A stretch of 64,000 nt of DNA from Deltaproteobacteria bacterium. GTDB lineage: Bacteria; Myxococcota_A; UBA796; UBA2385. The stretch is taken from contig JAEUKK010000156.1 of the NCBI GenBank assembly GCA_016792625.1, forward strand, positions 62,001-126,000, in the 5' to 3' direction. This document shows, piece by piece, positions 42,241 to 59,334 of the stretch; positions within the stretch are counted from its first letter, which is position 1, and each line of letters starts with the position of its first letter. The notes under the pieces are model-generated. The model was not told the origin of the DNA. It was given only the letters and a program-made list of their open reading frames with translations, and searched no databases. The position numbers and the translations under genes are program-made.

Positions 42241-43431
42241 ATGGCGAAAGAGAAGTTTGACCGGTCCAAGCCCCACGTGAACATCGGCACCATCGGCCAC
42301 GTGGACCACGGCAAGACCACCTTGACGGCGGCCATCACCATGACCCTGGCCGCCAAGGGTGGTGGTAAGGCCATGAAGTATGAGGATATCGACAAGGCCC
42401 CCGAAGAGAAGGCCCGCGGTATCACCATCAACACCTCCCACGTCGAGTACCAGACCGACGCGCGCCACTACGCGCACGTCGACTGCCCTGGGCACGCCGA
42501 CTACATCAAGAACATGATCACCGGCGCCGCCCAGATGGACGGCGCGATCCTCGTGGTCGCGGCGACCGACGGCCCGATGCCCCAGACCAAGGAGCACGTG
42601 CTCCTCGCGCGCCAGGTCAACGTGCCGGCGCTGGTCGTCTTCTTGAACAAGTGCGACCAGATGGATGACCCCGAGCTGCTCGAGCTCGTCGAGATGGAGG
42701 TGCGCGAGCTCCTCTCCCTCTACGAGTTCCCCGGCGACGACATCCCGATCGTGCGCGGCTCGGCGCTGCTCGCCACCCAGGGTGACGACTCCGCCCTCGG
42801 CCGCCCCGCCATCCTCAAGCTGATGGAGGCCGTCGACGCCTTCATCCCGACCCCCGCGCGCGCGGTGGACAAGCCCTTCCTGATGCCCGTCGAGGACGTG
42901 TTCTCGATCACCGGTCGCGGCACCGTCGCCACCGGTCGTATCGAGCGCGGCATCATCAAGGTCGGCGAGTCCATCGAGGTCGTTGGTCTCCGCGACACGC
43001 AGACCAGCACCGTGACCGGCATCGAGATGTTCCGCAAGCTGCTCGACCAGGGCGAGGCTGGTGACAACGCTGGCATCCTGCTCCGCGGCCTCAAGCGTGA
43101 GGACGTCGAGCGCGGCCAGGTGCTCTCGAAGCCGAAGAGCGTCACCCCGCACACCGTGTTCCGCTGCAACGCCTACATCCTCAAGAAGGATGAGGGTGGC
43201 CGCCACAAGCCCTTCGTCGACAACTACCGCCCGCAGTTCTACTTCCGCACCACGGACGTGACCGGCGCGATCAAGCTGAACGAAGGCGTCGAGATGGTCA
43301 TGCCGGGCGACCAGGTGGACATGGAGGTGACCCTCATCACCCCCATCGCAATCGAGGAGCAGCTCCGCTTCGCGATCCGCGAGGGCGGCCGCACCGTCGG
43401 CGCTGGCGTCGTCACCTCGATCATCAAGTAG
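42241..43431 (+). CDS. tuf: Translation elongation factor Tu
   Basis: 396 residues from the ATG at 42241; a GTG three codons earlier is in frame but not needed. The GTPase motifs are GHVDHGKTT (P-loop), DCPGHADY (G3) and NKCDQMDD (G4), followed by the two beta-barrel domains and the C-terminal VTLITPIAIEE. It brings aminoacyl-tRNA to the ribosome. This is the only tuf in the window; the copy usually found after fusA in the str operon is absent. It is preceded by four tRNAs in the E. coli thrU-tyrU-glyT-thrT-tufB order. Confidence 0.98.
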   Translation: MAKEKFDRSKPHVNIGTIGHVDHGKTTLTAAITMTLAAKGGGKAMKYEDIDKAPEEKARGITINTSHVEYQTDARHYAHVDCPGHADYIKNMITGAAQMDGAILVVAATDGPMPQTKEHVLLARQVNVPALVVFLNKCDQMDDPELLELVEMEVRELLSLYEFPGDDIPIVRGSALLATQGDDSALGRPAILKLMEAVDAFIPTPARAVDKPFLMPVEDVFSITGRGTVATGRIERGIIKVGESIEVVGLRDTQTSTVTGIEMFRKLLDQGEAGDNAGILLRGLKREDVERGQVLSKPKSVTPHTVFRCNAYILKKDEGGRHKPFVDNYRPQFYFRTTDVTGAIKLNEGVEMVMPGDQVDMEVTLITPIAIEEQLRFAIREGGRTVGAGVVTSIIK

Positions 43432-43458
43432 TGGTGCCGGGCTCCGCCCGGTGATCGA

Positions 43459-43490
43459 AGAGCGGGTAGCGGCAACGCTACCCGCTCTTT
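43459..43490 (+). terminator. Terminator after tuf
   Basis: A perfect 13-base-pair stem (AGAGCGGGTAGCG / CGCTACCCGCTCT) capped by a GCAA tetraloop lies 27 bases after the tuf stop and is followed by only two further Ts. It should end the tRNA-tuf transcript before the secE promoter. Confidence 0.75.
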
Positions 43491-43506
43491 CGCGAGGGCA
43501 TGGACC

Positions 43507-43535
43507 TTGCACAGCGGGGCCGCTGATGCTAATGG
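43507..43535 (+). promoter_or_regulatory. Promoter of the secE-nusG-rplK operon
   Basis: TTGCAC and TAATGG are separated by 17 bases, directly after the tuf terminator and 41 bases before the secE start. The geometry matches the tRNA-tuf promoter. Confidence 0.4.
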
Positions 43536-43575
43536 CCGCGGGGGCCATAGACCGCCCTGCGAACAGCGAGGGCGC

Positions 43576-43956
43576 ATGAACAACCAGCGGTACATTCTGC
43601 TCGCGCTGATGATGATCGCGGTTGTGGTCGGGGTGACCTCGTCGAGCATCGCCGGTGACGTGCTCGCCCGCGTCGACTCCGGTGACCCCATCAAGCTGGG
43701 GCTCGCTGCGAGCTCTTGGGTGGGGATCGCGACCACCATTGTTTTGTTCGCCGGCCTGCTCCGAACTCCTCGGGTGTACATCTTCGCCGATGAGGTCATC
43801 ACCGAGCTCCGGCGGGTGACTTGGCCCACGCAAGAAGAGACGGTTCGGTCCTCGACGGTCGTGGTGGTGTTCACGGTGGTGTTGGCGGCGGTGCTCGCCG
43901 TCTACGACTACATCTGGGTCACCATCACCCGTGCGGTCCTTTTCAACGAGCTCTGA
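43576..43956 (+). CDS. secE: Preprotein translocase subunit SecE
   Basis: 126 residues from the ATG at 43576, chosen because it begins directly before the first membrane helix. There are three hydrophobic segments, as in the longer E. coli-type SecE: YILLALMMIAVVVGV, VGIATTIVLFAGLL and a last helix VVVVFTVVLAAVLAVYDYI. The conserved amphipathic stretch ELRRVTWPTQEET precedes the last one. It clamps SecY in the protein-conducting channel. It lies 34 bases before nusG. The rpmG gene often found before secE is absent. Confidence 0.95.
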   Translation: MNNQRYILLALMMIAVVVGVTSSSIAGDVLARVDSGDPIKLGLAASSWVGIATTIVLFAGLLRTPRVYIFADEVITELRRVTWPTQEETVRSSTVVVVFTVVLAAVLAVYDYIWVTITRAVLFNEL

Positions 43957-43990
43957 ACCTCTGCCCTCCAATCCCTGGGACGCTGCTCTT

Positions 43991-44524
43991 ATGGCGAAGA
44001 ACTGGTACGCAGTCCAGACGTTCTCAAACTTCGAGAACAAGGCAAAGCTGGCACTGGAGGACGCGATCCGTCGTGCCGGTCTTGGTCATCGGTTCGGCGA
44101 GGTGCTCGTCCCCACCGAGGCCGTGGTCGAGGTGAAGGACGGCCAAAAGAAGACGACGACGCGCAAGAAGTACCCCGGCTACATGTTTGTCAACATGGAG
44201 ATCGACAACGAGACCTGGCATCTCGTGACGACCACCCCGAAGGTGGCAGGGTTCATCGGAGGGTCTCGCAACCCTCCCGCGCTCGCCGAGGCGGAGCTGC
44301 GGACCATTCTCGACCAGGGAAGCCCGGTGGAGGAGAAGCCCAAGCCCGTGGTGCACTTCGAGCGGGGCGAAGACGTGCGGATCATCGACGGTCCCTTCGC
44401 GTCGATGCCCGGCAAGGTAGAAGAGGTCAACCAGGCGCGCGCGAAGCTGCGCGTGCTCGTGACGATTTTCGGTCGTCAGACCTCGGTCGAGCTTGATTAC
44501 ACGCAGGTTGAGCGGCCGCGGTAG
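43991..44524 (+). CDS. nusG: Transcription termination/antitermination factor NusG
   Basis: 177 residues from the ATG at 43991. The N-terminal domain starts KNWYAVQTFSNFENKAK and contains RKKYPGYMFVNM, the RNA-polymerase-binding face. The C-terminal KOW domain has GEDVRIIDGPFASMPGKVEEV. NusG couples polymerase to Rho or ribosomal protein S10; the gene is part of the same operon as ribosomal and polymerase genes. Length and motifs are normal. Confidence 0.97.
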   Translation: MAKNWYAVQTFSNFENKAKLALEDAIRRAGLGHRFGEVLVPTEAVVEVKDGQKKTTTRKKYPGYMFVNMEIDNETWHLVTTTPKVAGFIGGSRNPPALAEAELRTILDQGSPVEEKPKPVVHFERGEDVRIIDGPFASMPGKVEEVNQARAKLRVLVTIFGRQTSVELDYTQVERPR

Positions 44525-44547
44525 ACGCGCCCGCCCGGAGTTTTGTC

Positions 44548-44976
44548 ATGGCCAAGAAGGTCGTCAATCAGATCAAGCTGCAGATCCTGGCGGGCAAGGC
44601 GAACCCTTCGCCCCCCATCGGCCCCGCGCTCGGCGGCGCCGGCGTGAACATCCCGATGTTCTGCAAAGAGTTCAACGCCCGGACCGCGCAGCACGCGGGT
44701 GAGGGTCTGGTGTTCCCGACCATCATCACCGTCTTCTCGGACCGGACCTTCACCTTCGAGCTGCGTCCGCCCCCGGCGGCGATCCTCCTCCGCAAGGCGG
44801 TGGGCGCCGACCGCGGCAGCAAGGAGCCCAACAAGGTGAAGATCGGCACCCTCTCCTGGGACAAGATCGCGGACATCGCCGCCCAGAAGATGCCCGACCT
44901 GAACACGACGCGGATGGCGTCGGCCAAGCGCACCATCGCCGGCACCGCCCGGTCGATGGGCATCAACGTGAACTGA
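44548..44976 (+). CDS. rplK: 50S ribosomal protein L11 (uL11)
   Basis: 142 residues. The N-terminal VVNQIKLQILAGKANPSPPIGPALG is typical (GKANPSPPIGPALG is the proline hinge), and the C-terminal rRNA-binding part includes GTARSMGI. It forms the GTPase-associated centre stalk base and is needed for RelA activation. It sits 23 bases after nusG and 97 before rplA. Confidence 0.97.
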   Translation: MAKKVVNQIKLQILAGKANPSPPIGPALGGAGVNIPMFCKEFNARTAQHAGEGLVFPTIITVFSDRTFTFELRPPPAAILLRKAVGADRGSKEPNKVKIGTLSWDKIADIAAQKMPDLNTTRMASAKRTIAGTARSMGINVN

Positions 44977-45073
44977 CCGGCAGTCGGTCAGTCAACCTCA
45001 AGGGTCAGTGGAGGGGGAGGGCCAAGCCCGAAGACCCCACGCTGACGGGAGATACGTCTCCCAGGGAGTCAAC

Positions 45074-45793
45074 ATGCCAAAACTCGGCAAGCGGATGAAG
45101 GAGGCGGCCGGGCAGGTCGACCGACTTCGGCGTTACCCGGTTGTCGAGGCGTTCGATCTCGTGAAGAAGACTGCGTCCGCGAAGTTCGACGAGAGCGTCG
45201 ATGTCGCGGTTCGTCTCGGCGTCAACCCGAAGCACGCGGACCAGATGGTTCGCGGCGCAGTGAGCCTCCCGCACGGGTCCGGTAAAACGGTCCGCGTGGT
45301 GGTGTTCGCGCAGGGTGAGGCCGCGAAAGCTGCTCAGGCAGCTGGCGCAGACGTCGTGGGAGCGGATGACCTCGTTCAGAAGATCCTCGATGAGAGCTGG
45401 ACGGACTTCGACAAGGCCGTGGCGACGCGGGACATGATGGGCAAGGTCGGTCGTCTTGGCCGCGTCCTCGGTCCGCGTGGCCTGATGCCGAACCCGAAGA
45501 TCGGCACGGTCGTGGGCCCTGAAGAGGTCGCGCTGACGGTCCAGGAACTCAAGCGCGGCAAGATCGACTTCCGGGTCGAGAAGGCCGGCATCATCCACGT
45601 GTCGATCGGCAAGGTGTCGATGGACGCGCAGATGTTGAGCGCCAACCTCACCGCTCTTGTCTCCACGCTGGTCCGCCTCAAGCCCAGCTCGGCGAAGGGC
45701 ACGTACCTCCGGAGCATCGCGGTGTCCTCCACCATGGGGCCCGGCGTCCGCGTCGACACCCACGATGCTCAGCGCGACGCTGACGGCAACTAG
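45074..45793 (+). CDS. rplA: 50S ribosomal protein L1 (uL1)
   Basis: 239 residues from the ATG at 45074, which has AGGGAG upstream; a frame opening 22 codons earlier lacks homology. LPHGSGKTVRVVVFAQG and GRVLGPRGLMPNPKIGTV are the family hallmarks. L1 forms the mobile stalk at the ribosomal exit site and commonly represses its own operon. The 97-base rplK-rplA spacer could hold an L1 operator, but I could not fold one with certainty. Confidence 0.97.
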   Translation: MPKLGKRMKEAAGQVDRLRRYPVVEAFDLVKKTASAKFDESVDVAVRLGVNPKHADQMVRGAVSLPHGSGKTVRVVVFAQGEAAKAAQAAGADVVGADDLVQKILDESWTDFDKAVATRDMMGKVGRLGRVLGPRGLMPNPKIGTVVGPEEVALTVQELKRGKIDFRVEKAGIIHVSIGKVSMDAQMLSANLTALVSTLVRLKPSSAKGTYLRSIAVSSTMGPGVRVDTHDAQRDADGN

Positions 45794-45802
45794 GAGGTCC
45801 CT

Positions 45803-46348
45803 ATGAACCGTACGCAGAAGGAAGAGTGCGTCGAGCAGCTCACTTCGCAGCTTCAGCAGGCGCCCTTCATGGTCGTCGCGAACTACCGCGGGGTGACGGT
45901 CAAGGAGATCAACCAGTTTCGCCGTACGCTGGAGGCCGCCGGCCTGCAGTACAAGGTGATCAAGAACACGCTCGCGCGCCGCGCCATCGCTGGTTCGGAC
46001 CGCGAGGTGCTCGCCCCGCTGCTCTCGGGCATGAACGGGTGGGTGATCTCCGGCGAAGACCCGATCGCGGCCGCCAAGGTGTTCCGCGATGCGATCAAGG
46101 ACTTCAAGAAGGCCGAGAAGTTCGTTGTCGCGGGTGGGTTCTTTGAAGGTGGCCTGATCAGCGCTCCCGAGGTGGAGAAGGTCGCAGACCTCCCCGGCCG
46201 TGAGCAGCTGCTCGGCAACTTGTTGGCCACGCTGCAGGAGGCCCCGCGCCAAGTGCTCGGTGTCATCCAGGGCGCTCCCCGCGACCTGCTCTACCTGCTC
46301 AAGAACTTCGAGACCAAGCTGGCCGAGGCCGCCGGCGAGGCCGAGTAG
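45803..46348 (+). CDS. rplJ: 50S ribosomal protein L10 (uL10)
   Basis: 181 residues starting nine bases after rplA. MNRTQKEECVEQL and VANYRGVTVKEINQFRRTL are typical, and the C-terminal helix LLYLLKNFETKLAEA binds the L7/L12 dimers. It anchors the ribosomal stalk. The short gap leaves no room for the long L10 leader found before rplJ in E. coli. Confidence 0.96.
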   Translation: MNRTQKEECVEQLTSQLQQAPFMVVANYRGVTVKEINQFRRTLEAAGLQYKVIKNTLARRAIAGSDREVLAPLLSGMNGWVISGEDPIAAAKVFRDAIKDFKKAEKFVVAGGFFEGGLISAPEVEKVADLPGREQLLGNLLATLQEAPRQVLGVIQGAPRDLLYLLKNFETKLAEAAGEAE

Positions 46349-46417
46349 TCTCGTCTCCGTTCACACGATTTGGCCGGATGTCGGTCAAGCATTTCTGACA
46401 CGTTGGAGGATTGGAAC

Positions 46418-46798
46418 ATGTCCCTTACGCAGGACCAGGTTGTCGACTACATCAAGAACCTCAAGCTCTCCCAGGTGAAGGACCTGATCGCCGTGCTCGA
46501 GAACGAGCTGGGCGTCAAGGCCTCCGCTCCGGTGGTGATGGGTGGCGCTGCTCCGGCCGCCGCCGCCGCCGAGCCGGTCGAGGAGAAGACCGAGTTCGAC
46601 GTCATCCTGAAGGACGGCGGCGCGAACAAGATCGAGGTGATCAAGGTGGTCCGCAAGATCACCGGCCTCGGCCTGAAGGAGGCGAAGGCGCTGGTGGAGG
46701 AGGCTCCCAAGGACGTCAAGACCGGCGTCAGCAAGGAAGACGCCGCGGCCCTCAAGAAGGAGCTCGAGGCGGCTGGCGCTGTCGTCGAGGTCAAGTAG
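46418..46798 (+). CDS. rplL: 50S ribosomal protein L7/L12 (bL12)
   Basis: 126 residues from the ATG at 46418 with GGAGGA upstream. The N-terminal dimerisation helices are followed by the Ala-rich hinge (GGAAPAAAAAEPVEE) and the C-terminal domain, with KIEVIKVVRKITGLGLKEAK and VEEAPKDVK, that recruits translational GTPases. It is followed by a terminator-like hairpin before rpoB. Confidence 0.98.
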   Translation: MSLTQDQVVDYIKNLKLSQVKDLIAVLENELGVKASAPVVMGGAAPAAAAAEPVEEKTEFDVILKDGGANKIEVIKVVRKITGLGLKEAKALVEEAPKDVKTGVSKEDAAALKKELEAAGAVVEVK

Positions 46799-46817
46799 TT
46801 CTCTCGTTGGGGGGCGC

Positions 46818-46853
46818 GAGGGTGTTGTTCGACACCCTCCACCCCCCTTTTTT
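46818..46853 (+). terminator. Attenuator-like terminator between rplL and rpoB
   Basis: An eight-base-pair stem GAGGGTGT / ACACCCTC with a TGTTCG loop is followed by C6 and T6. It lies 20 bases after rplL, where many bacteria have a partial terminator that lowers rpoBC relative to L7/L12. About 200 bases remain before rpoB, with no clear promoter. Confidence 0.6.
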
Positions 46854-47051
46854 GCTGCCGCCCCTTGGGCAGCATTTCACTTCGACACCGCATGTTCTCG
46901 GCGCCCGGGGAGCCAACCAATGCTCCCTCGTCTCGGCCCCAGGCTTTTGTCCTGCTGAACATGGCGGCCTCGGCGTCAGCGTCCGCTGACATCCGCTGCA
47001 GAACACCGCCCGGCGCGCTGGCGTGCCGCGGGTCCAGACTCGGAGTTCCAC

Positions 47052-51227
<4,176 letters not shown>

Positions 51228-51301
51228 GCTTGTCCTCGACCCCATGTTCTCTTTGCCTTTGACTTGAATTGCCCAGCGATGGGCAAACCCTGGAGCGCCT
51301 C

Positions 51302-56182
<4,881 letters not shown>

Positions 56183-56196
56183 TGACCCGGCGCGTC

Positions 56197-56225
56197 TTGA
56201 CACGCTCCGCCGGCAGGCATAGTGG
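56197..56225 (+). promoter_or_regulatory. Promoter upstream of rpsL
   Basis: TTGACA is followed after 17 bases by TAGTGG, 15 bases beyond the rpoC stop and about 50 bases before rpsL. The element repeats the geometry of the tRNA-tuf promoter and may start an rpsL-rpsG transcript. Confidence 0.5.
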
Positions 56226-56276
56226 TGCCGGCGCTGAATCTCGCTTGTAGCAGATCATTGTTTCGAGGATCACCTG

Positions 56277-56666
56277 ATGCCCACCATCAACCAGCTTGTC
56301 CGCAAGGGCCGCGCCCGGGTCGTCAACAAGACCGCCTCGCCCGCCCTGAAGTCTTGCCCGCAGAAGCGCGGCGTGTGCACGCGTGTGTACACCACCACGC
56401 CCAAGAAGCCCAACTCGGCGCTCCGGAAGGTCGCGCGCGTGCGCCTCACCAACGGTATGGAGGTCACCTCCTACATCCCTGGCGAAGGGCACAACCTGCA
56501 GGAGCACTCCACCGTGCTGATCCGGGGCGGTCGTGTGAAGGACCTCCCGGGCGTTCGTTACCACATCATCCGCGGCACGCTTGACACGCAGGGCGTCAAC
56601 GCCCGCCGGCAGAGCCGGTCCAAGTACGGTGCCAAGCGTCCCAAGGACACCAAGAACAAGAAGTAG
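56277..56666 (+). CDS. rpsL: 30S ribosomal protein S12 (uS12)
   Basis: 129 residues. PTINQLVRKGR at the start, the streptomycin-site loops TTPKKPNSALRK and GGRVKDLPGVRYH, and the basic C-terminus are standard. Both lysines that mutate in resistance are wild type. It contributes to decoding accuracy. The following rpsG starts nine bases after its stop. Confidence 0.98.
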   Translation: MPTINQLVRKGRARVVNKTASPALKSCPQKRGVCTRVYTTTPKKPNSALRKVARVRLTNGMEVTSYIPGEGHNLQEHSTVLIRGGRVKDLPGVRYHIIRGTLDTQGVNARRQSRSKYGAKRPKDTKNKK

Positions 56667-56675
56667 GCCCATACC

Positions 56676-57146
56676 ATGCCCCGTCGTCGTGAAGTTCCCA
56701 AGCGCCCTGTGATGGATGACCCCAAGTACGGGGACCAGCTCGTCACCAAGTTCATGAACATTGTGATGCTCGACGGCAAGAAGGCCGTGGCCGAGCAGAT
56801 TGTCTACGGTGCTCTTGACGTGGTGTTGCAGCGCACCCGCGAGGAGCCGCTCAAGATCTTCCATCGCGCCCTGGAGAACTGCCAGCCGATGGTTGAGGTC
56901 AAGAGCCGCCGGGTCGGTGGTGCGAACTACCAAGTGCCTGTCGAGGTTCGCAGTGAGCGGCGTATGGCGTTGGCCATGCGGTGGCTTGTGAGCTTCGCGC
57001 GGAAGCGCCCGGGTCGCTCCATGCGCGACAAACTGGCCAACGAGCTGATCGAGGCCGCTCACAACCGCGGTAACGCCGTCAAGCGCCGGGACGAAGTGCA
57101 CCGGATGGCCGAAGCCAACAAGGCTTTCGCGCACTATCGCTGGTAG
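56676..57146 (+). CDS. rpsG: 30S ribosomal protein S7 (uS7)
   Basis: 156 residues, beginning MPRRREVPKRPVMDDP. GGANYQVPVEV and RSMRDKLANEL are family segments for 16S binding near the E site. In most bacteria fusA and tuf follow; here only a hairpin and 75 bases separate it from rpsJ. Confidence 0.98.
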   Translation: MPRRREVPKRPVMDDPKYGDQLVTKFMNIVMLDGKKAVAEQIVYGALDVVLQRTREEPLKIFHRALENCQPMVEVKSRRVGGANYQVPVEVRSERRMALAMRWLVSFARKRPGRSMRDKLANELIEAAHNRGNAVKRRDEVHRMAEANKAFAHYRW

Positions 57147-57160
57147 CGCAGCCGCTCTCA

Positions 57161-57182
57161 CCGCCGTGGGTAACCTCGGCGG
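57161..57182 (+). terminator. Hairpin between rpsG and rpsJ
   Basis: CCGCCG pairs with CGGCGG, with two further G-C pairs inside and a GTAA loop, followed by a pyrimidine-rich stretch (CTCTTTCTCC). It sits where fusA and tufA are usually found and may mark an operon boundary or deletion scar. Confidence 0.4.
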
Positions 57183-57221
57183 ACGCTCTTTCTCCGAACC
57201 AACGAAATGGGGGCCACCGTG

Positions 57222-57533
57222 GCCAACTCGAACAAGATCCGAATCAGGCTTAAGGCCTACGACCACAAGCTGCTCGACCGTTCGGCGCGGGAGATCGTCG
57301 ACACGGCGAAGCGTACGGGTGTTGTTGTGCGGGGGCCCTTCCCCCTCCCGACGACCATCAGCCGCTGGACCGTTCTTCGTGGCCCTCATGTCGACAAGAA
57401 GTCGCGGGAGCAGTTCGAGCGGCGCACGCATCATCGCCTGCTCGACATCGTTGAGCCGACCCAGGCGACCGTCGACGCGCTCATGAAGCTTGACCTCTCG
57501 GCGGGTGTGCACGTCGAGATCAAGTCCACCTGA
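57222..57533 (+). CDS. rpsJ: 30S ribosomal protein S10 (uS10)
   Basis: 103 residues from the GTG at 57222, which has a G-rich site upstream and gives the normal S10 length; an ATG five codons earlier has no ribosome-binding site. KIRIRLKAYDHKLLD, GPFPLPT and FERRTHHRLLDI are typical. S10 also binds NusG in transcription-translation coupling. It is the first gene of the S10 operon here, and rplC, which should follow, is missing. Confidence 0.95.
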   Translation, partial: ANSNKIRIRLKAYDHKLLDRSAREIVDTAKRTGVVVRGPFPLPTTISRWTVLRGPHVDKKSREQFERRTHHRLLDIVEPTQATVDALMKLDLSAGVHVEIKST

Positions 57534-57570
57534 GCCGCCCCGCCCTCGGGTAGTTGGATAGGAGATTGAG

Positions 57571-58194
57571 ATGGGATCCGTAGAAATCTACAACATGAAC
57601 CGCGAAGTCGTCGGCTCTGTCGAGCTGGACGCGGCGGTGTTTAATGACGAGACCCGGGCGCATCTGTACCACGCTGTGGTGCGGTACCAGATGGCGAAGC
57701 GTCGGGCTGGCACCCATGCCACCAAGGGTCGCGCCATGGTGAGCGGTGGTGGTCGCAAGCCGTACCGCCAGAAAGGTACGGGGCGCGCACGCCAAGGCTC
57801 GACTCGCTCGCCGCACTACCGCGGCGGCGGCGTTGTCCATGGTCCGCACTACCGCAGCCACGCGCACAAGCTGCCGAAGACCGTGCGGCGCTTGGCTCTG
57901 GCTGGCGCTCTCGCCAAGCGCGCCCTCGAGGCGCGCCTCACCGTGCTGAGCTCCATCGAGGTTCCGAGCGGGAAGACCAAGGACTTCGTGAGCTTCCTTG
58001 ATCGGTTTGGCTTTGAGGACCTGCTCGTCGTCGTCAACGATGAGGCGCTGCTCGTTGAGCGCGCGTCCCGCAACCTTCAGTCCGTCACGGTCCTCCCTGT
58101 GGTGGGCGTCAACCTCATCGACGTCCTTCGCCACAGCAACGTGGTGATGACCGTCGACGCGCTCAGCGCCGTGACGGCGCGGCTTCGGGGGTAA
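57571..58194 (+). CDS. rplD: 50S ribosomal protein L4 (uL4)
   Basis: 207 residues. The loop KPYRQKGTGRARQGSTRSPHYRGGG that lines the exit tunnel is intact, and the C-terminal LIDVLRHSNVVMT fits. L4 binds 23S rRNA and in some bacteria represses the S10 operon. It follows rpsJ by 37 bases, directly, without rplC; four bases separate it from rplW. Confidence 0.96.
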   Translation: MGSVEIYNMNREVVGSVELDAAVFNDETRAHLYHAVVRYQMAKRRAGTHATKGRAMVSGGGRKPYRQKGTGRARQGSTRSPHYRGGGVVHGPHYRSHAHKLPKTVRRLALAGALAKRALEARLTVLSSIEVPSGKTKDFVSFLDRFGFEDLLVVVNDEALLVERASRNLQSVTVLPVVGVNLIDVLRHSNVVMTVDALSAVTARLRG

Positions 58195-58197
58195 ATC

Positions 58198-58479
58198 ATG
58201 GCTGGACTTCACAACGTCATCATCCGCGCCATCACCACCGAGAAGTCTGAACTGCTTCGCGCCGAACAGAACGTGTTCGTGTTCGAAGTCGCCAAGACCT
58301 CCAACAAGGTGCAGATCCGCCAGGCCATCGAGTCCGCCTTTGGTGTGAAGGTGCTGGACGTCCGCACCCTCCGCGTTCGCGGCAAGTACCGCCGGTTCGG
58401 CGCCCGTTCGGGCCTCGGCTCCGAGTGGAAGAAGGCCTACGTCCGCGTTGCGGACGGGCAGACCCCCAACTTCCAGTAG
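58198..58479 (+). CDS. rplW: 50S ribosomal protein L23 (uL23)
   Basis: 93 residues. IIRAITTEKSELLRAEQNVFVFEV and VKVLDVRTLRVRGK are characteristic. It sits at the exit tunnel and docks trigger factor and SRP. Normal length and operon position. Confidence 0.95.
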   Translation: MAGLHNVIIRAITTEKSELLRAEQNVFVFEVAKTSNKVQIRQAIESAFGVKVLDVRTLRVRGKYRRFGARSGLGSEWKKAYVRVADGQTPNFQ

Positions 58480-58495
58480 ATTTGTAGAGGCTCCC

Positions 58496-59317
58496 ATGGG
58501 TACCCGCAAGTTCAAGCCGACGACACCGTCTCGCCGGTTTATGAGTGTCTCCGATTTCAGCGAGATCACTGGCGACAAGCCGGAGAAGTCGCTGCTCGGC
58601 GTCCGTCACAAGACCGGTGGTCGCAACAACCTCGGCCGGCTGACCAGCCGGCACCGCGGTGGTGGTCACAAGCGGCGCTTTCGGATCATCGATTTTCGTC
58701 GCAACAAGATCGGCGTCCCCGCCCGGGTGGTTTCGGTCGAGTACGATCCCAACCGCACCGCACGAATCGCCTTGCTGCAGTACGCCGATGGCGAGAAGCG
58801 GTACATTCTCGCGCCGGTGGGCCTCAATGTCGGCGCCTCGGTGGTGACCGACGACGCCGCGGACATCACTCCTGGCAACTCGCTCACGCTGCGTGCCATC
58901 CCGCTCGGTACTTGGTTGCACAACCTCGAGCTCAATCTGGGTCGCGGTGGCCAGCTGTGCCGGTCCGCAGGCGCCTTCGCGCAGCTGATGGCGAAGGACG
59001 GCGACTACGTGACGGTGCGGCTCCCCAGCGGTGAGATGCGCAAGATCAATGCCGACTGCCGTGCGTCGATTGGCCAGGTCGGCAATCTCGAGCATGAGAA
59101 CCGGATCATTGGCAAAGCCGGGCGGAGTCGGTGGCTCGGTGTTCGTCCGGCCGTGCGCGGCACCGCGATGAACCCGATCGACCACCCGCACGGCGGTGGT
59201 GAGGGTCGTGCGAAGGGTCGCCACCCTGTCAGCCCCTGGGGCAAGCCGACCAAGGGATATAAGACCCGGTTGCCGAAGAAGCCGTCTTCCAAGTTTATCA
59301 TCACGCGCCGCAAGTGA
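58496..59317 (+). CDS. rplB: 50S ribosomal protein L2 (uL2)
   Basis: 273 residues from the ATG at 58496, 16 bases after rplW; an earlier in-frame opening overlaps rplW. Conserved segments are TSRHRGGGHKRRFRIIDF, LGTWLHNLEL and the C-terminal AMNPIDHPHGGGEGR with the peptidyl-transferase-centre histidine. It is essential for subunit association and peptide-bond formation. Confidence 0.97.
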   Translation: MGTRKFKPTTPSRRFMSVSDFSEITGDKPEKSLLGVRHKTGGRNNLGRLTSRHRGGGHKRRFRIIDFRRNKIGVPARVVSVEYDPNRTARIALLQYADGEKRYILAPVGLNVGASVVTDDAADITPGNSLTLRAIPLGTWLHNLELNLGRGGQLCRSAGAFAQLMAKDGDYVTVRLPSGEMRKINADCRASIGQVGNLEHENRIIGKAGRSRWLGVRPAVRGTAMNPIDHPHGGGEGRAKGRHPVSPWGKPTKGYKTRLPKKPSSKFIITRRK

Positions 59318-59334
59318 GCGTTTGAGGAGGCCTT

